Assembly (NCBI RefSeq): GCF_027944005.1
Contig: NZ_AP027204.1
Coordinates: 1,922,001-1,986,000 of the forward strand
DNA length: 64,000 nt
Direction: 5' to 3'
From: Polynucleobacter sp. SHI8
GTDB taxonomy: Bacteria; Pseudomonadota; Gammaproteobacteria; Burkholderiales; Burkholderiaceae
Below the pieces are notes generated by a model. The model made no database searches. It saw only the letters and a program-made list of their open reading frames with translations, and was not told the origin of the DNA. Below are positions 8,583-17,309 of the stretch, in pieces. Position numbers and translations under genes: made by a program. Within the stretch, counting starts at the first letter, position 1, and each line of letters starts with the position of its first letter.

Positions 8583-8602
8583 AGACTCTCTTTGGAGAGT
8601 CT
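8583..8602 (+). other. Intercistronic hairpin between ahpC and ahpF
   Basis: AGACTCTC - TTTG - GAGAGTCT gives a perfect 8-bp stem with a 4-nt loop and no T-tract. It lies 24 nt after the ahpC stop. The lack of a T-run suggests an mRNA stabiliser or partial attenuator that could favour ahpC over ahpF. Confidence 0.6.
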
Positions 8603-8665
8603 ATTGGAGAAGAAATCAAACTCTTGCCCAATAGACTCACCCTTAATGAATTGAAAGGAAATACC

Positions 8666-10243
8666 ATGTTAGATACCAACATCAAATCACAGTTAAAAGC
8701 TTATTTTGAAAAAATTGTTCAGCCAATCGTTTTAACTGCAACGGTGGATAACTCTGCAAAATCTTTGCAAATGCTCGAGCTCTTAAATGAGGTAGCGGAG
8801 CAATCGGACAAAATTACTGTAAAGCTAGATGGAAATAGTCATAAGGTGCCAAGCTTTACGGTTAGCAAAGTTGGTGAAGTAGCCCAAATCACATTTGCTG
8901 GCTTACCCATGGGGCATGAATTGACCTCATTTATTTTGGCGATCTTGCAAGCAAGTGGCTACCCACCAAAGGTGGAAAATGAAATCATTGAACAGATTCG
9001 TGGCTTGGAAGGAAACTTCCATTTCCAAACCTTTATTTCATTATCCTGCCATAACTGCCCAGATGTAGTTCAGGCCTTAAACTTAATGGCAGCTCTCAAT
9101 CCTAATGTTCAACATGAAATGATAGACGGCGCTTGGTTCCAAGATATTGTGGATCAACATCAAATCATGGCTGTCCCTACTGTTATTTTGAATGGCGAGG
9201 TTTTTGGTCAAGGCAGGATGAGTGTCGAAGAGATTATTACCAAACTCGACACAAACAGTCCACAAAAAGATGCTGCCAAACTTAATGCCAAGCCTGAGTT
9301 TGATATGCTGATCATTGGTGGTGGCCCGGCAGGTTCTTCTGCAGCGATTTACGCTGCTCGTAAAGGGATTAAAACGGGTGTCATCTCAGAACGTTTTGGT
9401 GGTCAAGTGATGGATACTTTAGGGATTGAGAACTTTATTTCTGTGAAAGAAACTGAGGGTCCTAAATTAGTGCAGGCTCTTGAACAACACGTAAAAAGCT
9501 ATGAAGTTGACATCATGAATTTGCAACGTGCGAAAGCTTTACGTCAATCTGGTCATGGCCTTGAAGTAGAGTTAATGAATGGCGCCATTCTAAAAAGTAA
9601 GTCCGTCATCATTAGTACTGGAGCACGCTGGAGAGAGATGAATGTTCCAGGAGAGCAAGAATATCGCAACAAAGGTGTAGCTTACTGCCCCCATTGTGAT
9701 GGTCCTTTGTTTAAGGGGAAGATGGTCGCTGTCATTGGTGGTGGAAATTCTGGGGTTGAAGCTGCAATTGATTTAGCTGGTGTCGTAAGCCATGTAACTT
9801 TAATTGAGTTTGATAGTAAGTTACGTGCTGATGCTGTTTTACAAACTAAATTAAATAGTCTGTCAAATGTCACAGTCATTAAGAGTGCCTTAACGAAACA
9901 AGTTTTAGGTGATGGCACAAAAGTAAATGGATTGATTTATCAAGATCGTGTTAATGCAACTGAGCAGCGTCTTGAACTTGAAGGTATTTTTGTACAAATT
10001 GGCTTACTTCCAAATACGGATTGGCTCAAAGGAACCTTGGAGCTTTCTAAGCATGGTGAGGTTGTGATTGATCATAAAGGTGAAACTTCTTTACCCGGCG
10101 TTTTTGCAGCAGGTGACTGTACAACAGTTCCTTTTAAGCAAATCATCATTGCAATGGGTGAAGGTGCCAAAGCATCTCTCGGAGCCTTTGATTATTTAAT
10201 TAGATCCTCTGTTCCAGAAACAGAAAAAGCACTAGCCGCATAA
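8666..10243 (+). CDS. ahpF: Alkyl hydroperoxide reductase subunit F
   Basis: A 525-aa flavoprotein that passes electrons from NAD(P)H to AhpC. The N-terminal double-thioredoxin domain carries the redox pair SCHNCPD (residues about 127-133). The thioredoxin-reductase-like part begins FDMLIIGGGPAGSSAA, has the catalytic CPHC in GVAYCPHCDGP, and a C-terminal FAD motif GVFAAGDCTTVPFKQI. I start at ATG 8666 (AAAGGAA 6 nt upstream). An in-frame start at 8624 lacks a good site. Length matches E. coli AhpF (521 aa). Confidence 0.95.
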   Translation: MLDTNIKSQLKAYFEKIVQPIVLTATVDNSAKSLQMLELLNEVAEQSDKITVKLDGNSHKVPSFTVSKVGEVAQITFAGLPMGHELTSFILAILQASGYPPKVENEIIEQIRGLEGNFHFQTFISLSCHNCPDVVQALNLMAALNPNVQHEMIDGAWFQDIVDQHQIMAVPTVILNGEVFGQGRMSVEEIITKLDTNSPQKDAAKLNAKPEFDMLIIGGGPAGSSAAIYAARKGIKTGVISERFGGQVMDTLGIENFISVKETEGPKLVQALEQHVKSYEVDIMNLQRAKALRQSGHGLEVELMNGAILKSKSVIISTGARWREMNVPGEQEYRNKGVAYCPHCDGPLFKGKMVAVIGGGNSGVEAAIDLAGVVSHVTLIEFDSKLRADAVLQTKLNSLSNVTVIKSALTKQVLGDGTKVNGLIYQDRVNATEQRLELEGIFVQIGLLPNTDWLKGTLELSKHGEVVIDHKGETSLPGVFAAGDCTTVPFKQIIIAMGEGAKASLGAFDYLIRSSVPETEKALAA

Positions 10244-10272
10244 ATATCTTTTAATATCTATACAGTTGGCTT

Positions 10273-10310
10273 GAAAACCTTCAAACTTGTTAAATTGGAG
10301 GTTTTCATTT
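10273..10310 (+). terminator. Terminator after ahpF
   Basis: GAAAACCTTCAA pairs with TTGGAGGTTTTC (12 positions including one G-U), with a 10-nt loop, 29 nt after the ahpF stop. The tail ATTTATTT is only moderately T-rich. Confidence 0.6.
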
Positions 10311-10407
10311 ATTTAAGCAAGCTTCAACTCTACTTAAAATATCAAAGCGAATAGGATTTAAGAGCTATAAAACTTTTAAATACTTACTAAGCTTATTTAA
10401 TACGTCA

Positions 10408-11277
10408 TCAATGCTCGGTTGCCCTTTGAAGTAAAGGCTTGATACTTTTCGATATTCGGATGAAAATAAAAGCTGGATTCTGAGAAATAATTGAGATATC
10501 AGACTTGGGAAATCTCTCTTGTTTTCTCTTTTGATACTGATCAGTATTTATGAAGTCTAGGACAGGCCGATACTCTAGGAGGCAATACACGTCATAGTAA
10601 TGCCTTAAGAAATTCTTAGGAAATCCATTCCCTTTTTTGTATTGACGATATTTTGTAGAAATAGTTTGAAGCTTTTCGACAAACGTATATTCAGGCAAAT
10701 AACACAATACATTATTTGCCCTATTATCTTCAATATCTTTTACATACTGAGTAGCATAATCAAACGCCCATGATGAAATATTTACGGCTTGATTTGGCGC
10801 TGTTTCGTCAAAGCCCAACTCTAATAGAACACCGTCTTTCAAGCCACTTAATGTTAATACATGGGAGGTGTAATTTAGTCGAATTCCCCCACTGCGCATT
10901 TTGTCTTGATCATCAAATGTATAGTCTCTCTCGACATTTTGAATTCCCGAAATTCTCAAATTATTCGCTACCCATTCATAATAATCAGATCGAGATTTGA
11001 TGTGTGCTTCTTTATTTTGATTTTTTCTAGTCTTAACATCCATTCCTAACGGTGGATCAATTCTGATATCAATATCTTCCGAAAATCGATGAATAAGTCC
11101 AAACCCTTTGGATAAGGAAGTTCCGCCCTTTAATTCGAATGTGAATCCCTGTTGTTGTAATCCCCATAAACAATGCATGATCCAATAATATTTTTCTACC
11201 AAAGTAGGATCAATCCCCATCTCTCCAGACACTGCGGAAATTAAATCTTTAAAATTATTATGTTCATGTAAAAGCAT
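10408..11277 (-). CDS. AbiEii/AbiGii-type nucleotidyltransferase toxin
   Basis: A putative type IV toxin-antitoxin toxin with a DNA-polymerase-beta-like nucleotidyltransferase fold. The family signature FELKGGTSLSKGFGLIHRFS followed by EDIDIRI contains the G-S motif and the D-x-D metal ligands. A C-terminal helical region includes FLRHYYDVYCLLEY. I start at ATG 11277, which overlaps the partner stop as TGATG. The longer 300-aa frame would need a TTG inside the partner gene. AbiE modules act in abortive infection, but activity here is not shown. Confidence 0.85.
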   Translation of the reverse strand: MLLHEHNNFKDLISAVSGEMGIDPTLVEKYYWIMHCLWGLQQQGFTFELKGGTSLSKGFGLIHRFSEDIDIRIDPPLGMDVKTRKNQNKEAHIKSRSDYYEWVANNLRISGIQNVERDYTFDDQDKMRSGGIRLNYTSHVLTLSGLKDGVLLELGFDETAPNQAVNISSWAFDYATQYVKDIEDNRANNVLCYLPEYTFVEKLQTISTKYRQYKKGNGFPKNFLRHYYDVYCLLEYRPVLDFINTDQYQKRKQERFPKSDISIISQNPAFIFIRISKSIKPLLQRATEH

Positions 11278-11954
11278 CAAGAACTCGCTTTCTGAAACTC
11301 TTGTAGCCAAGAAAAAACTCTTTTCTTGGTTCTTCCTGCACCATAAAATTTAACCATTTTTTCTAATTTAGAAACTTCGAACTTTCTTAACTGTCGCTCT
11401 GCATTAGTTAATACTTCAACCTTATTTTCTGCTAATAAATCAAGGTTGTTTAATAAATCCACAAATAAATACTCTTTATCTAGTTTCTTTGGAAACCGTG
11501 GTTTCATATGGAACTCGAAATCTCTATTACCTAATTGAAAGACACCATGCCGCTTATGGTTGTAAACAACTGTCTTGTTATACAGTTGGGTTGTTCCTAA
11601 ACCCAAAGAATTGTAAATATTAGGTGAAAATAATAAAAAATTATCATCTTTTAAAAACGCTCTTACCAAATCCTTATCTTTTGGAGGCACCTTACCAAAG
11701 GTGGAATATTTGGGAGAGTAATATAGTCCTTGTGCGATCTTCTCCAAATAACCAGCATTAACCAATTGCTTTAAGTGACGATCGACAGCATTAGAGTCTC
11801 TCAAAAAATCCTCCCTTCTGTAAACTTGCCCTTTTTTTAAATGTGAACGAAGTCTTCCCAAGGCTCCCTCATCTGCCTTATATTTACCAATTAAAGTTGT
11901 ATTTGATGAGTTATTTTGCATGATTTTTTTATAAAATATCATGCATTTTAACAT
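11277..11954 (-). CDS. AbiEi-like antitoxin (DUF6088-type winged-helix protein)
   Basis: A 225-aa protein upstream of and coupled to the AbiEii toxin. An N-terminal winged-helix appears in QVYRREDFLRDSNAVDRHLK and LVNAGYLEKIAQGLYY, followed by LFSPNIYNSLGLGTTQLYNKT, typical of AbiEi/DUF6088 antitoxin-repressors. ATG 11954 has GAAGG 10 nt upstream. ATG 11921 (residue 12) is an alternative without a visible site. Family members repress their own promoter. Confidence 0.75.
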   Translation of the reverse strand: MLKCMIFYKKIMQNNSSNTTLIGKYKADEGALGRLRSHLKKGQVYRREDFLRDSNAVDRHLKQLVNAGYLEKIAQGLYYSPKYSTFGKVPPKDKDLVRAFLKDDNFLLFSPNIYNSLGLGTTQLYNKTVVYNHKRHGVFQLGNRDFEFHMKPRFPKKLDKEYLFVDLLNNLDLLAENKVEVLTNAERQLRKFEVSKLEKMVKFYGAGRTKKRVFSWLQEFQKASS

Positions 11955-11959
11955 GTTAA
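11948..11959. promoter_or_regulatory. Palindrome TTAACATGTTAA over the antitoxin start codon
   Basis: A perfect 12-bp palindrome contains the ATG at 11954. Binding there would block expression of the antitoxin-toxin pair, as expected for negative autoregulation by AbiEi-type proteins. The rest of 11960-12205 is AT-rich with no ORF and nothing else I can name. Confidence 0.4.
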
Positions 11960-12205
11960 TTTGACCTTCACAATGGCTACTTTTCGTGACGTTCTTAAAA
12001 AATATTCCGGCTAGGCTTAATTAACAATGGAATAATGCATATGAATTCTGATTTATCTAACCTGAAAATATATCTCATTTTTAGTTCTCTTCATAAACAT
12101 CTACATTTTGATTCTAAACAGTTGTTTTCAGGCTGAGTACATACAGTAATTTTCTTCATTTCACTCGAATTTTCATATAAAATTAAATTTTGCATAGGAG
12201 ACAAT

Positions 12206-12337
12206 ATGAATCAGGAACGCGCAGTTGAAGCACGTGATAAAGCAAAAATTTTCTACCGTAATGGCATTGTTGTTTTTGTTGGCGTTTTCACCACCATCTC
12301 TATTTGTTTATGGTTTCTTTCAGCAATTAATTTTTAA
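12206..12337 (+). CDS. 43-aa single-span membrane protein upstream of bciB
   Basis: MNQERAVEARDKAKIFYRNG is followed by a hydrophobic stretch of about 20 residues and ends SAINF. The charged N-terminal helix (about 20 aa) should be cytoplasmic. AGGAG lies 6 nt before the ATG, so translation is well supported. It lies 33 bp before bciB in the same direction and is probably co-transcribed. It has no His in the span, so it is not an LH polypeptide. I do not recognise a family. Confidence 0.7.
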   Translation: MNQERAVEARDKAKIFYRNGIVVFVGVFTTISICLWFLSAINF

Positions 12338-12370
12338 TCGTTGTAGAAGTAATCCATTCAAAAGGATGAT

Positions 12371-13597
12371 GTGAATTTAGATCAGGCGCCATATCGTGCG
12401 CTATGTACTGACTGTGGCATTTCTCGAACAAGTGATCCCAAGCGCTGTGGTGCAGCGTGTCAATTTATAAAGCCTAACTATCCTCATCTTGAAACTAGAG
12501 TTCACGGCAGACCTAGAGATCTCAACCGTCCTGATGAATTACATTTTGGACCTTTTATCCAAATGCATCGTGCGAGTTTAAAGAATCCAAGTACTGGCGC
12601 GCAATGGACCGGAATTACCACGCGTATCGGTGAGCGGCTTTTAGAAACAAAAGCTGTCGACGCTATCCTGACCATGACCCAAGATCCTAACGACTCTTGG
12701 AAACCCTTACCTGTTCTTATTGATCGCGCTAGTGATATGGCTAAATGCCGTGGCATGCGCATGGGTTATGCGCCATTACTTTCTTTATTAGAACCTGCAA
12801 TCGCTAAAGGCTATAAGAAAATTGGTGTCATTGGTATACCCTGTCAGGTATATGCTCTTCGGGCTCTAGAAAAAGAATTAGGTTTAGAAAAATTATATGT
12901 CATTGGGACTCCTTGTTCAGACAATACAACAACGGAAAACTTTCATCATTTTTTATCTCTCATCAGCACAGAGCCAGAAGAAATTAATTATCTTGAATTT
13001 AGGGCTGACTATCATGTGGAAGTACGCTTTAAAAATGGTAAGAAAAAAGAAATTCCTTTTTTACAATTACCCCTGTCTACTCTTCCTAATGATTTTTTTC
13101 CCATTACTTGCAAAACTTGTGTCGATTACACGAACGTGTTATCCGATATCACTGTCGGATACATGGGTGGTCAAGGTGAACAATGGCTGATTGTTCGCAA
13201 TCAACGGGGTGAGGAATTACTCGATCTACTGCGTGATGAGGTACTGCTCTCCACACCGGGCACTGCTGGTAAACGTCACTCCGCAGTTGTCGGCTTTATG
13301 AAAAATGTGGAACTTGCTGCCGGTGGTCTACCACTTCGAAAAATGCCTAATTGGTTACGACCTATCGTCGGCTGGTTAATACCTAAAGTAGGTCCTCGTG
13401 GGCTTGAGTTTGCTAGAACGCGTGTTGAAATGAAAGCGATTGAATCAGTTATTCACTTACGAAGAGAGCATCCGGCAAAAATGGGCTCCATGGTACCCAA
13501 TCATATTTGGAATTTGGTGGAACCTTATGGACTCTCCCCAAACAAAGAAGAAATCAATAAGTTAACGCCTGCTCAATCAAGTAATCCTAACAATTAA
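12371..13597 (+). CDS. bciB: 8-vinyl (proto)chlorophyllide reductase BciB
   Basis: A 408-aa ferredoxin-dependent FAD/Fe-S enzyme that reduces the C8 vinyl group of divinyl pigment precursors. Cys-rich N-terminus CTDCGISRTSDPKRCGAAC, then GIPCQVYALRALE, IGTPCSDNTT and ITCKTCVDYTNVLSDIT match the FrhB/BciB family. The start is GTG 12371 with AAAGGA 5 nt upstream. It replaces BchJ/BciA, neither of which is seen here. It converges on dxs with the two stop codons overlapping by 4 bp. Confidence 0.9.
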   Translation: MNLDQAPYRALCTDCGISRTSDPKRCGAACQFIKPNYPHLETRVHGRPRDLNRPDELHFGPFIQMHRASLKNPSTGAQWTGITTRIGERLLETKAVDAILTMTQDPNDSWKPLPVLIDRASDMAKCRGMRMGYAPLLSLLEPAIAKGYKKIGVIGIPCQVYALRALEKELGLEKLYVIGTPCSDNTTTENFHHFLSLISTEPEEINYLEFRADYHVEVRFKNGKKKEIPFLQLPLSTLPNDFFPITCKTCVDYTNVLSDITVGYMGGQGEQWLIVRNQRGEELLDLLRDEVLLSTPGTAGKRHSAVVGFMKNVELAAGGLPLRKMPNWLRPIVGWLIPKVGPRGLEFARTRVEMKAIESVIHLRREHPAKMGSMVPNHIWNLVEPYGLSPNKEEINKLTPAQSSNPNN

Positions 13598-15492
13598 GCC
13601 TGAGCTTCATTGAAAAATTTCTTCACGATTGATTGTTCAATGCCACTTGAATCTAAGCCATACCCTGCTAATAATTTAGCACTATCACCGTGATCACTAA
13701 AATCATCTGGTAATCCAAGATGTAAAGTCGGTAATGTTAGATTGATGGAGTGCAGATACTCAACACAAGCACTTCCTGCTCCACCCTGAATTGCGCCTTC
13801 CTCGATGGTAATCAGACCATCGTGTGTATCAGCAATCTGTTGTAACATCGCTTCATCAAGCGGTTTAACAAAGCGCATATCCACCACGGTTAAATCTAAT
13901 TTTTCCGCTACTTCTAAACATGGGTGTAATAAAGTTCCAAAAGCTAATACTGCAAAACGCTTGCCGCCAATTTGCGAGGTATGTCTTCTGATATTTGCCT
14001 TACCAAGTGGGAATCCTTCAAGACTCGATGAAACAATCGCACCTACTCCATTACCTCGCGGATATCTCACGGCACTGGGATGACCTGCATAATAAGCACT
14101 AGAAAGTAATTGACGACATTCGTTTTCGTCACTCGGGGTCGTAATGACCATATTCGGAATGCAGCGTAAATAAGCAATATCATAGACTCCCGCATGGGTT
14201 GGTCCATCAGCCCCAACAATGCCAGCACGGTCTAAGGCAAACATGACTGGCAAATCTTGTAATGCCACATCATGAATCAATTGGTCATAACCTCGCTGGA
14301 GGAATGTTGAATAAATTGCTAAGACAGGTTTTAAACCTTCACAAGCAAGACCTGCGGCAAATGTGACCGCATGTTGTTCTGCAATACCCACATCATAATA
14401 ACGATTGGGGAAGTTTTTTTCAAACTCAACTAGGCCAGAGCCCTCTCGCATCGCTGGTGTTATGCCAACTAATTTTTCATCTGCTTTGGCCATGTCGCAA
14501 ATCCACTGTCCAAAGATTTGTGTGAAGGTTTTTTTAGGGCTAGGCTCTGTCGGTAATATGCCAACTTTTGGATCGAATTTTCCTGGTCCATGATATTTAA
14601 TAGGATCTGACTCAGCCTTTTCATAGCCCTTACCTTTTTTGGTCACAACATGGATAAATTGTGGTCCATCACCTTCCAATGCCATTTTTTTGATATTTTC
14701 AAAGGTAGGTATCAACGAATCTAAATCATGCCCATCAATCGGACCAATATAATTAAAGCCAAATTCTTCAAAAATAGTTGCAGGTACCACCATCCCTTTG
14801 GCTTGAGCTTCTAATCGTTTTGCAAACTCACGTAATGGCGGCACAATGGATAAGACATTGCCAACCCCATTTTTAGTTGCCTCATAAAAAGGACTACTAA
14901 TCAGTCTAGCTAAATACTTATTTAGGGATCCTACGGCAGGAGAAATCGACATATCGTTATCATTCAAAATCACGATCAATGGTAAGTTTCGTGTAACACC
15001 GGCATGATTCATCGCTTCAAAAGCCATACCACCGGTCATTGCACTGTCTCCAATCACAGCAATCGAAATATTCTCCTTACCTTGTAACAAGGAAGCATGT
15101 GCCATGCCAGTTGCTGCAGAAATACTCGTGGAAGAATGAGCGGTACCAAAATCATCATAGATACTTTCACTACGCTTAGGAAATCCAGAAATACCTCCTA
15201 ATTGACGCAGCCCTGACATTTGATCACGTCTTCCTGTCAATATTTTGTGTGGATAACTTTGATGACCTACATCCCAGATCAACTTATCTTCTGGGGTATT
15301 AAAAACATAATGAATCGCAATAGCAAGTTCCACAGTACCCAAATTGGAGGATAAATGTCCGCCTGTTTTTGAGACTGAATCAATAATAAATTCTCGCAGT
15401 TCTTCGGCGAGTTGTGGCAATTGATAACGCGCCAACTCGCGAAGCTCAGAAGGTGCTTGGATCGTTTTTAATAAGTTAGTCATTTTTAACAT
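13594..15492 (-). CDS. dxs: 1-deoxy-D-xylulose-5-phosphate synthase
   Basis: A TPP enzyme making DXP, the entry to the MEP isoprenoid route that feeds phytol and carotenoids. 632 aa from ATG 15492 (AAGGG 6 nt upstream, 2 bp after the hemA stop). TPP/Mg site: AVIGDSAMTGGMAFEAMNHA and LNDNDMSIS. The transketolase pyrimidine domain has GIAEQHAVTFAAGLA. It is the last gene of the bchG-bch2-bchP-tspO-hemA-dxs run, so it may be a PGC-dedicated copy. Confidence 0.95.
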   Translation of the reverse strand: MLKMTNLLKTIQAPSELRELARYQLPQLAEELREFIIDSVSKTGGHLSSNLGTVELAIAIHYVFNTPEDKLIWDVGHQSYPHKILTGRRDQMSGLRQLGGISGFPKRSESIYDDFGTAHSSTSISAATGMAHASLLQGKENISIAVIGDSAMTGGMAFEAMNHAGVTRNLPLIVILNDNDMSISPAVGSLNKYLARLISSPFYEATKNGVGNVLSIVPPLREFAKRLEAQAKGMVVPATIFEEFGFNYIGPIDGHDLDSLIPTFENIKKMALEGDGPQFIHVVTKKGKGYEKAESDPIKYHGPGKFDPKVGILPTEPSPKKTFTQIFGQWICDMAKADEKLVGITPAMREGSGLVEFEKNFPNRYYDVGIAEQHAVTFAAGLACEGLKPVLAIYSTFLQRGYDQLIHDVALQDLPVMFALDRAGIVGADGPTHAGVYDIAYLRCIPNMVITTPSDENECRQLLSSAYYAGHPSAVRYPRGNGVGAIVSSSLEGFPLGKANIRRHTSQIGGKRFAVLAFGTLLHPCLEVAEKLDLTVVDMRFVKPLDEAMLQQIADTHDGLITIEEGAIQGGAGSACVEYLHSINLTLPTLHLGLPDDFSDHGDSAKLLAGYGLDSSGIEQSIVKKFFNEAQA

Positions 15493-15494
15493 AG

Positions 15495-16811
15495 TCAGCC
15501 CTTGCGTCCTGTAGTTATAAATATTTTTGATACGAGTTTTTGGCACTCATCAATACTAAATTCTTCCGAATGATTTAAGGTGTGCAAAGATCCATGTAAA
15601 AACTTATTTGACAAAGCTCTTGCAAGTTCTGCCATCACTTCTAATGGATCATCGCCACGCTGTATTTTTCTCTTTGCTTTTTCTAACTCTAATTGTTGAA
15701 GTTCTTCACTACGCTGCTTCAAACTTGTGATTAACGGTACTGAAGATCGCTGTTGCAACCACTGCATAAAATTATTGACTTGTAAATCAATAATCACTTC
15801 TGCACTCTTTACAGCATTTGAACGCAGCTCAACCCCCTCGCGTACAACATCACCAATATCATCGACCGTATATAAATACACATCACTTAAATTACCTATT
15901 TCAGGTTCGATATCCCTAGGTACTGCAAGATCAATCATGACCATTGGCGAAAAGCGTCTTTTTTTCAATGCTGTATTGACCATGCCCAAACCAATAATTG
16001 GTAAGGAACTTGCCGTACATGAAACCACAATATCAAACTGCGCTAGTTTTTCTGGAACCTCAGATAAAGGTATAGAGTCACAAGCATAGCCTTGGTCTGA
16101 AATATATTTCGCTAAACCCTCACCTCTTTCCAAAGTGCGATTGGCAATCGTAATTGAAGCAGGTTTTTTTCCTAGAAAATAAACGGCGCATAAATGAATC
16201 ATCTCACCAGCACCAATAAATAGAATTCGTTGTTGACTGATATCACCTAAGACACGATTCGATAACCGCACCGCTGCACTTGCCATCGATACTGCATGTG
16301 CACTGATTTCTGTGTTGGTTCTCACTTCTTTTGCTACTGCAAAGGTACGATTAAATAATTGATTTAAATAAGTCCCCATTGAACCAGCTTGCTGTGCAGT
16401 TTGTACGGCTTGTTTCATTTGCCCGAGAATTTGTGTCTCCCCAAGAACCATCGAGTCAAGGCCACAGCCCACTCGAAATACGTGTCTTACAGCATCAGAA
16501 GCAATCGTTGTTTGTACAAATTCAGAGATTTCACTTTGTGGAATACCCTGTTGAGACGATAGCCAATCGATTGCCTTAGCTTGTAATGTATCCGGGGATA
16601 AAATTTGATCATTTGCTGCACAATAGATTTCGGTACGATTACAGGTAGATAAAATCGCCACTTCTGAATTCGTCTGTTGATCCATATGATTTAAATACTG
16701 TCGCAAATCAATTAAAGCGTCAGGTAATAAATCCACACCAAATGCTACTCTTTCCCTAACATCAACAGGAGCTATTTGGTGATTGATGCCAATGCTTAAA
16801 AGATTTAACAT
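15495..16811 (-). CDS. hemA: Glutamyl-tRNA reductase
   Basis: A 438-aa enzyme of the C5 pathway that reduces glutamyl-tRNA to glutamate-1-semialdehyde, the first committed tetrapyrrole step. The catalytic Cys is in LSTCNRTEIYC (about residue 56). NADPH domain: ILFIGAGEMIHLCAVYFLG. GCGLDSMVLGETQILGQMK is the family hallmark. It lies in the PGC between tspO and dxs. Use of HemA rather than ALA synthase fits beta/gammaproteobacteria. Confidence 0.96.
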   Translation of the reverse strand: MLNLLSIGINHQIAPVDVRERVAFGVDLLPDALIDLRQYLNHMDQQTNSEVAILSTCNRTEIYCAANDQILSPDTLQAKAIDWLSSQQGIPQSEISEFVQTTIASDAVRHVFRVGCGLDSMVLGETQILGQMKQAVQTAQQAGSMGTYLNQLFNRTFAVAKEVRTNTEISAHAVSMASAAVRLSNRVLGDISQQRILFIGAGEMIHLCAVYFLGKKPASITIANRTLERGEGLAKYISDQGYACDSIPLSEVPEKLAQFDIVVSCTASSLPIIGLGMVNTALKKRRFSPMVMIDLAVPRDIEPEIGNLSDVYLYTVDDIGDVVREGVELRSNAVKSAEVIIDLQVNNFMQWLQQRSSVPLITSLKQRSEELQQLELEKAKRKIQRGDDPLEVMAELARALSNKFLHGSLHTLNHSEEFSIDECQKLVSKIFITTGRKG

Positions 16812-16820
16812 GGTTTCATA

Positions 16821-17309
16821 TTATTGAAATGGACCATTTAAACGAATAGTCTCTAAATTAAGCAAAATTGCTAAACTTACCCAAATGATGTAAGGCGATA
16901 TAAATAGAGCGGCAAATTTACTAAATCTCCATGTAAACGTAATAATTGCAAAAACAGAAAGCCATAAGAATAGAGCTTCTATCAATGACCAGTCTGGTCG
17001 ATGCCATTGAAAGTAAAGCACACTCCAAAGTACATTGAGGAGCCCATTGGCAATAAACAAAACGGATAAGATGATTTTTTGTTTTTTCGTTGAAGACCCA
17101 TGCCATGCAAAATGCCAAGAGAATGAAGCGAGTAAAAATATGGTCGTCCAAATCAAGCCAAAAGCCCAATCTGGTGGCTTCCAATCGGGTTGCTTTAAGG
17201 CAAAGTACCATGGGCCAATATCCGTGAATAATCTACCGGACATGATGACCATCAACAGCCAAATTGCTGCAGCAATAATATGAGGCTGTTTGTAAAAAGA
17301 AGTCTTCAT
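16821..17309 (-). CDS. tspO: TspO/MBR family tryptophan-rich sensory protein
   Basis: A 162-aa five-span membrane protein. Conserved WKPPDWAFGLIWTTIFLL, NVLWSVLYFQWHRPD and the C-terminal FSKFAALFISPYIIWVSLA match TspO (CrtK). It binds tetrapyrroles. In Rhodobacter it modulates pigment gene expression in response to oxygen. It starts inside the 3' end of bchP (4-bp overlap) and is followed by hemA. Confidence 0.93.
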   Translation of the reverse strand: MKTSFYKQPHIIAAAIWLLMVIMSGRLFTDIGPWYFALKQPDWKPPDWAFGLIWTTIFLLASFSWHFAWHGSSTKKQKIILSVLFIANGLLNVLWSVLYFQWHRPDWSLIEALFLWLSVFAIITFTWRFSKFAALFISPYIIWVSLAILLNLETIRLNGPFQ

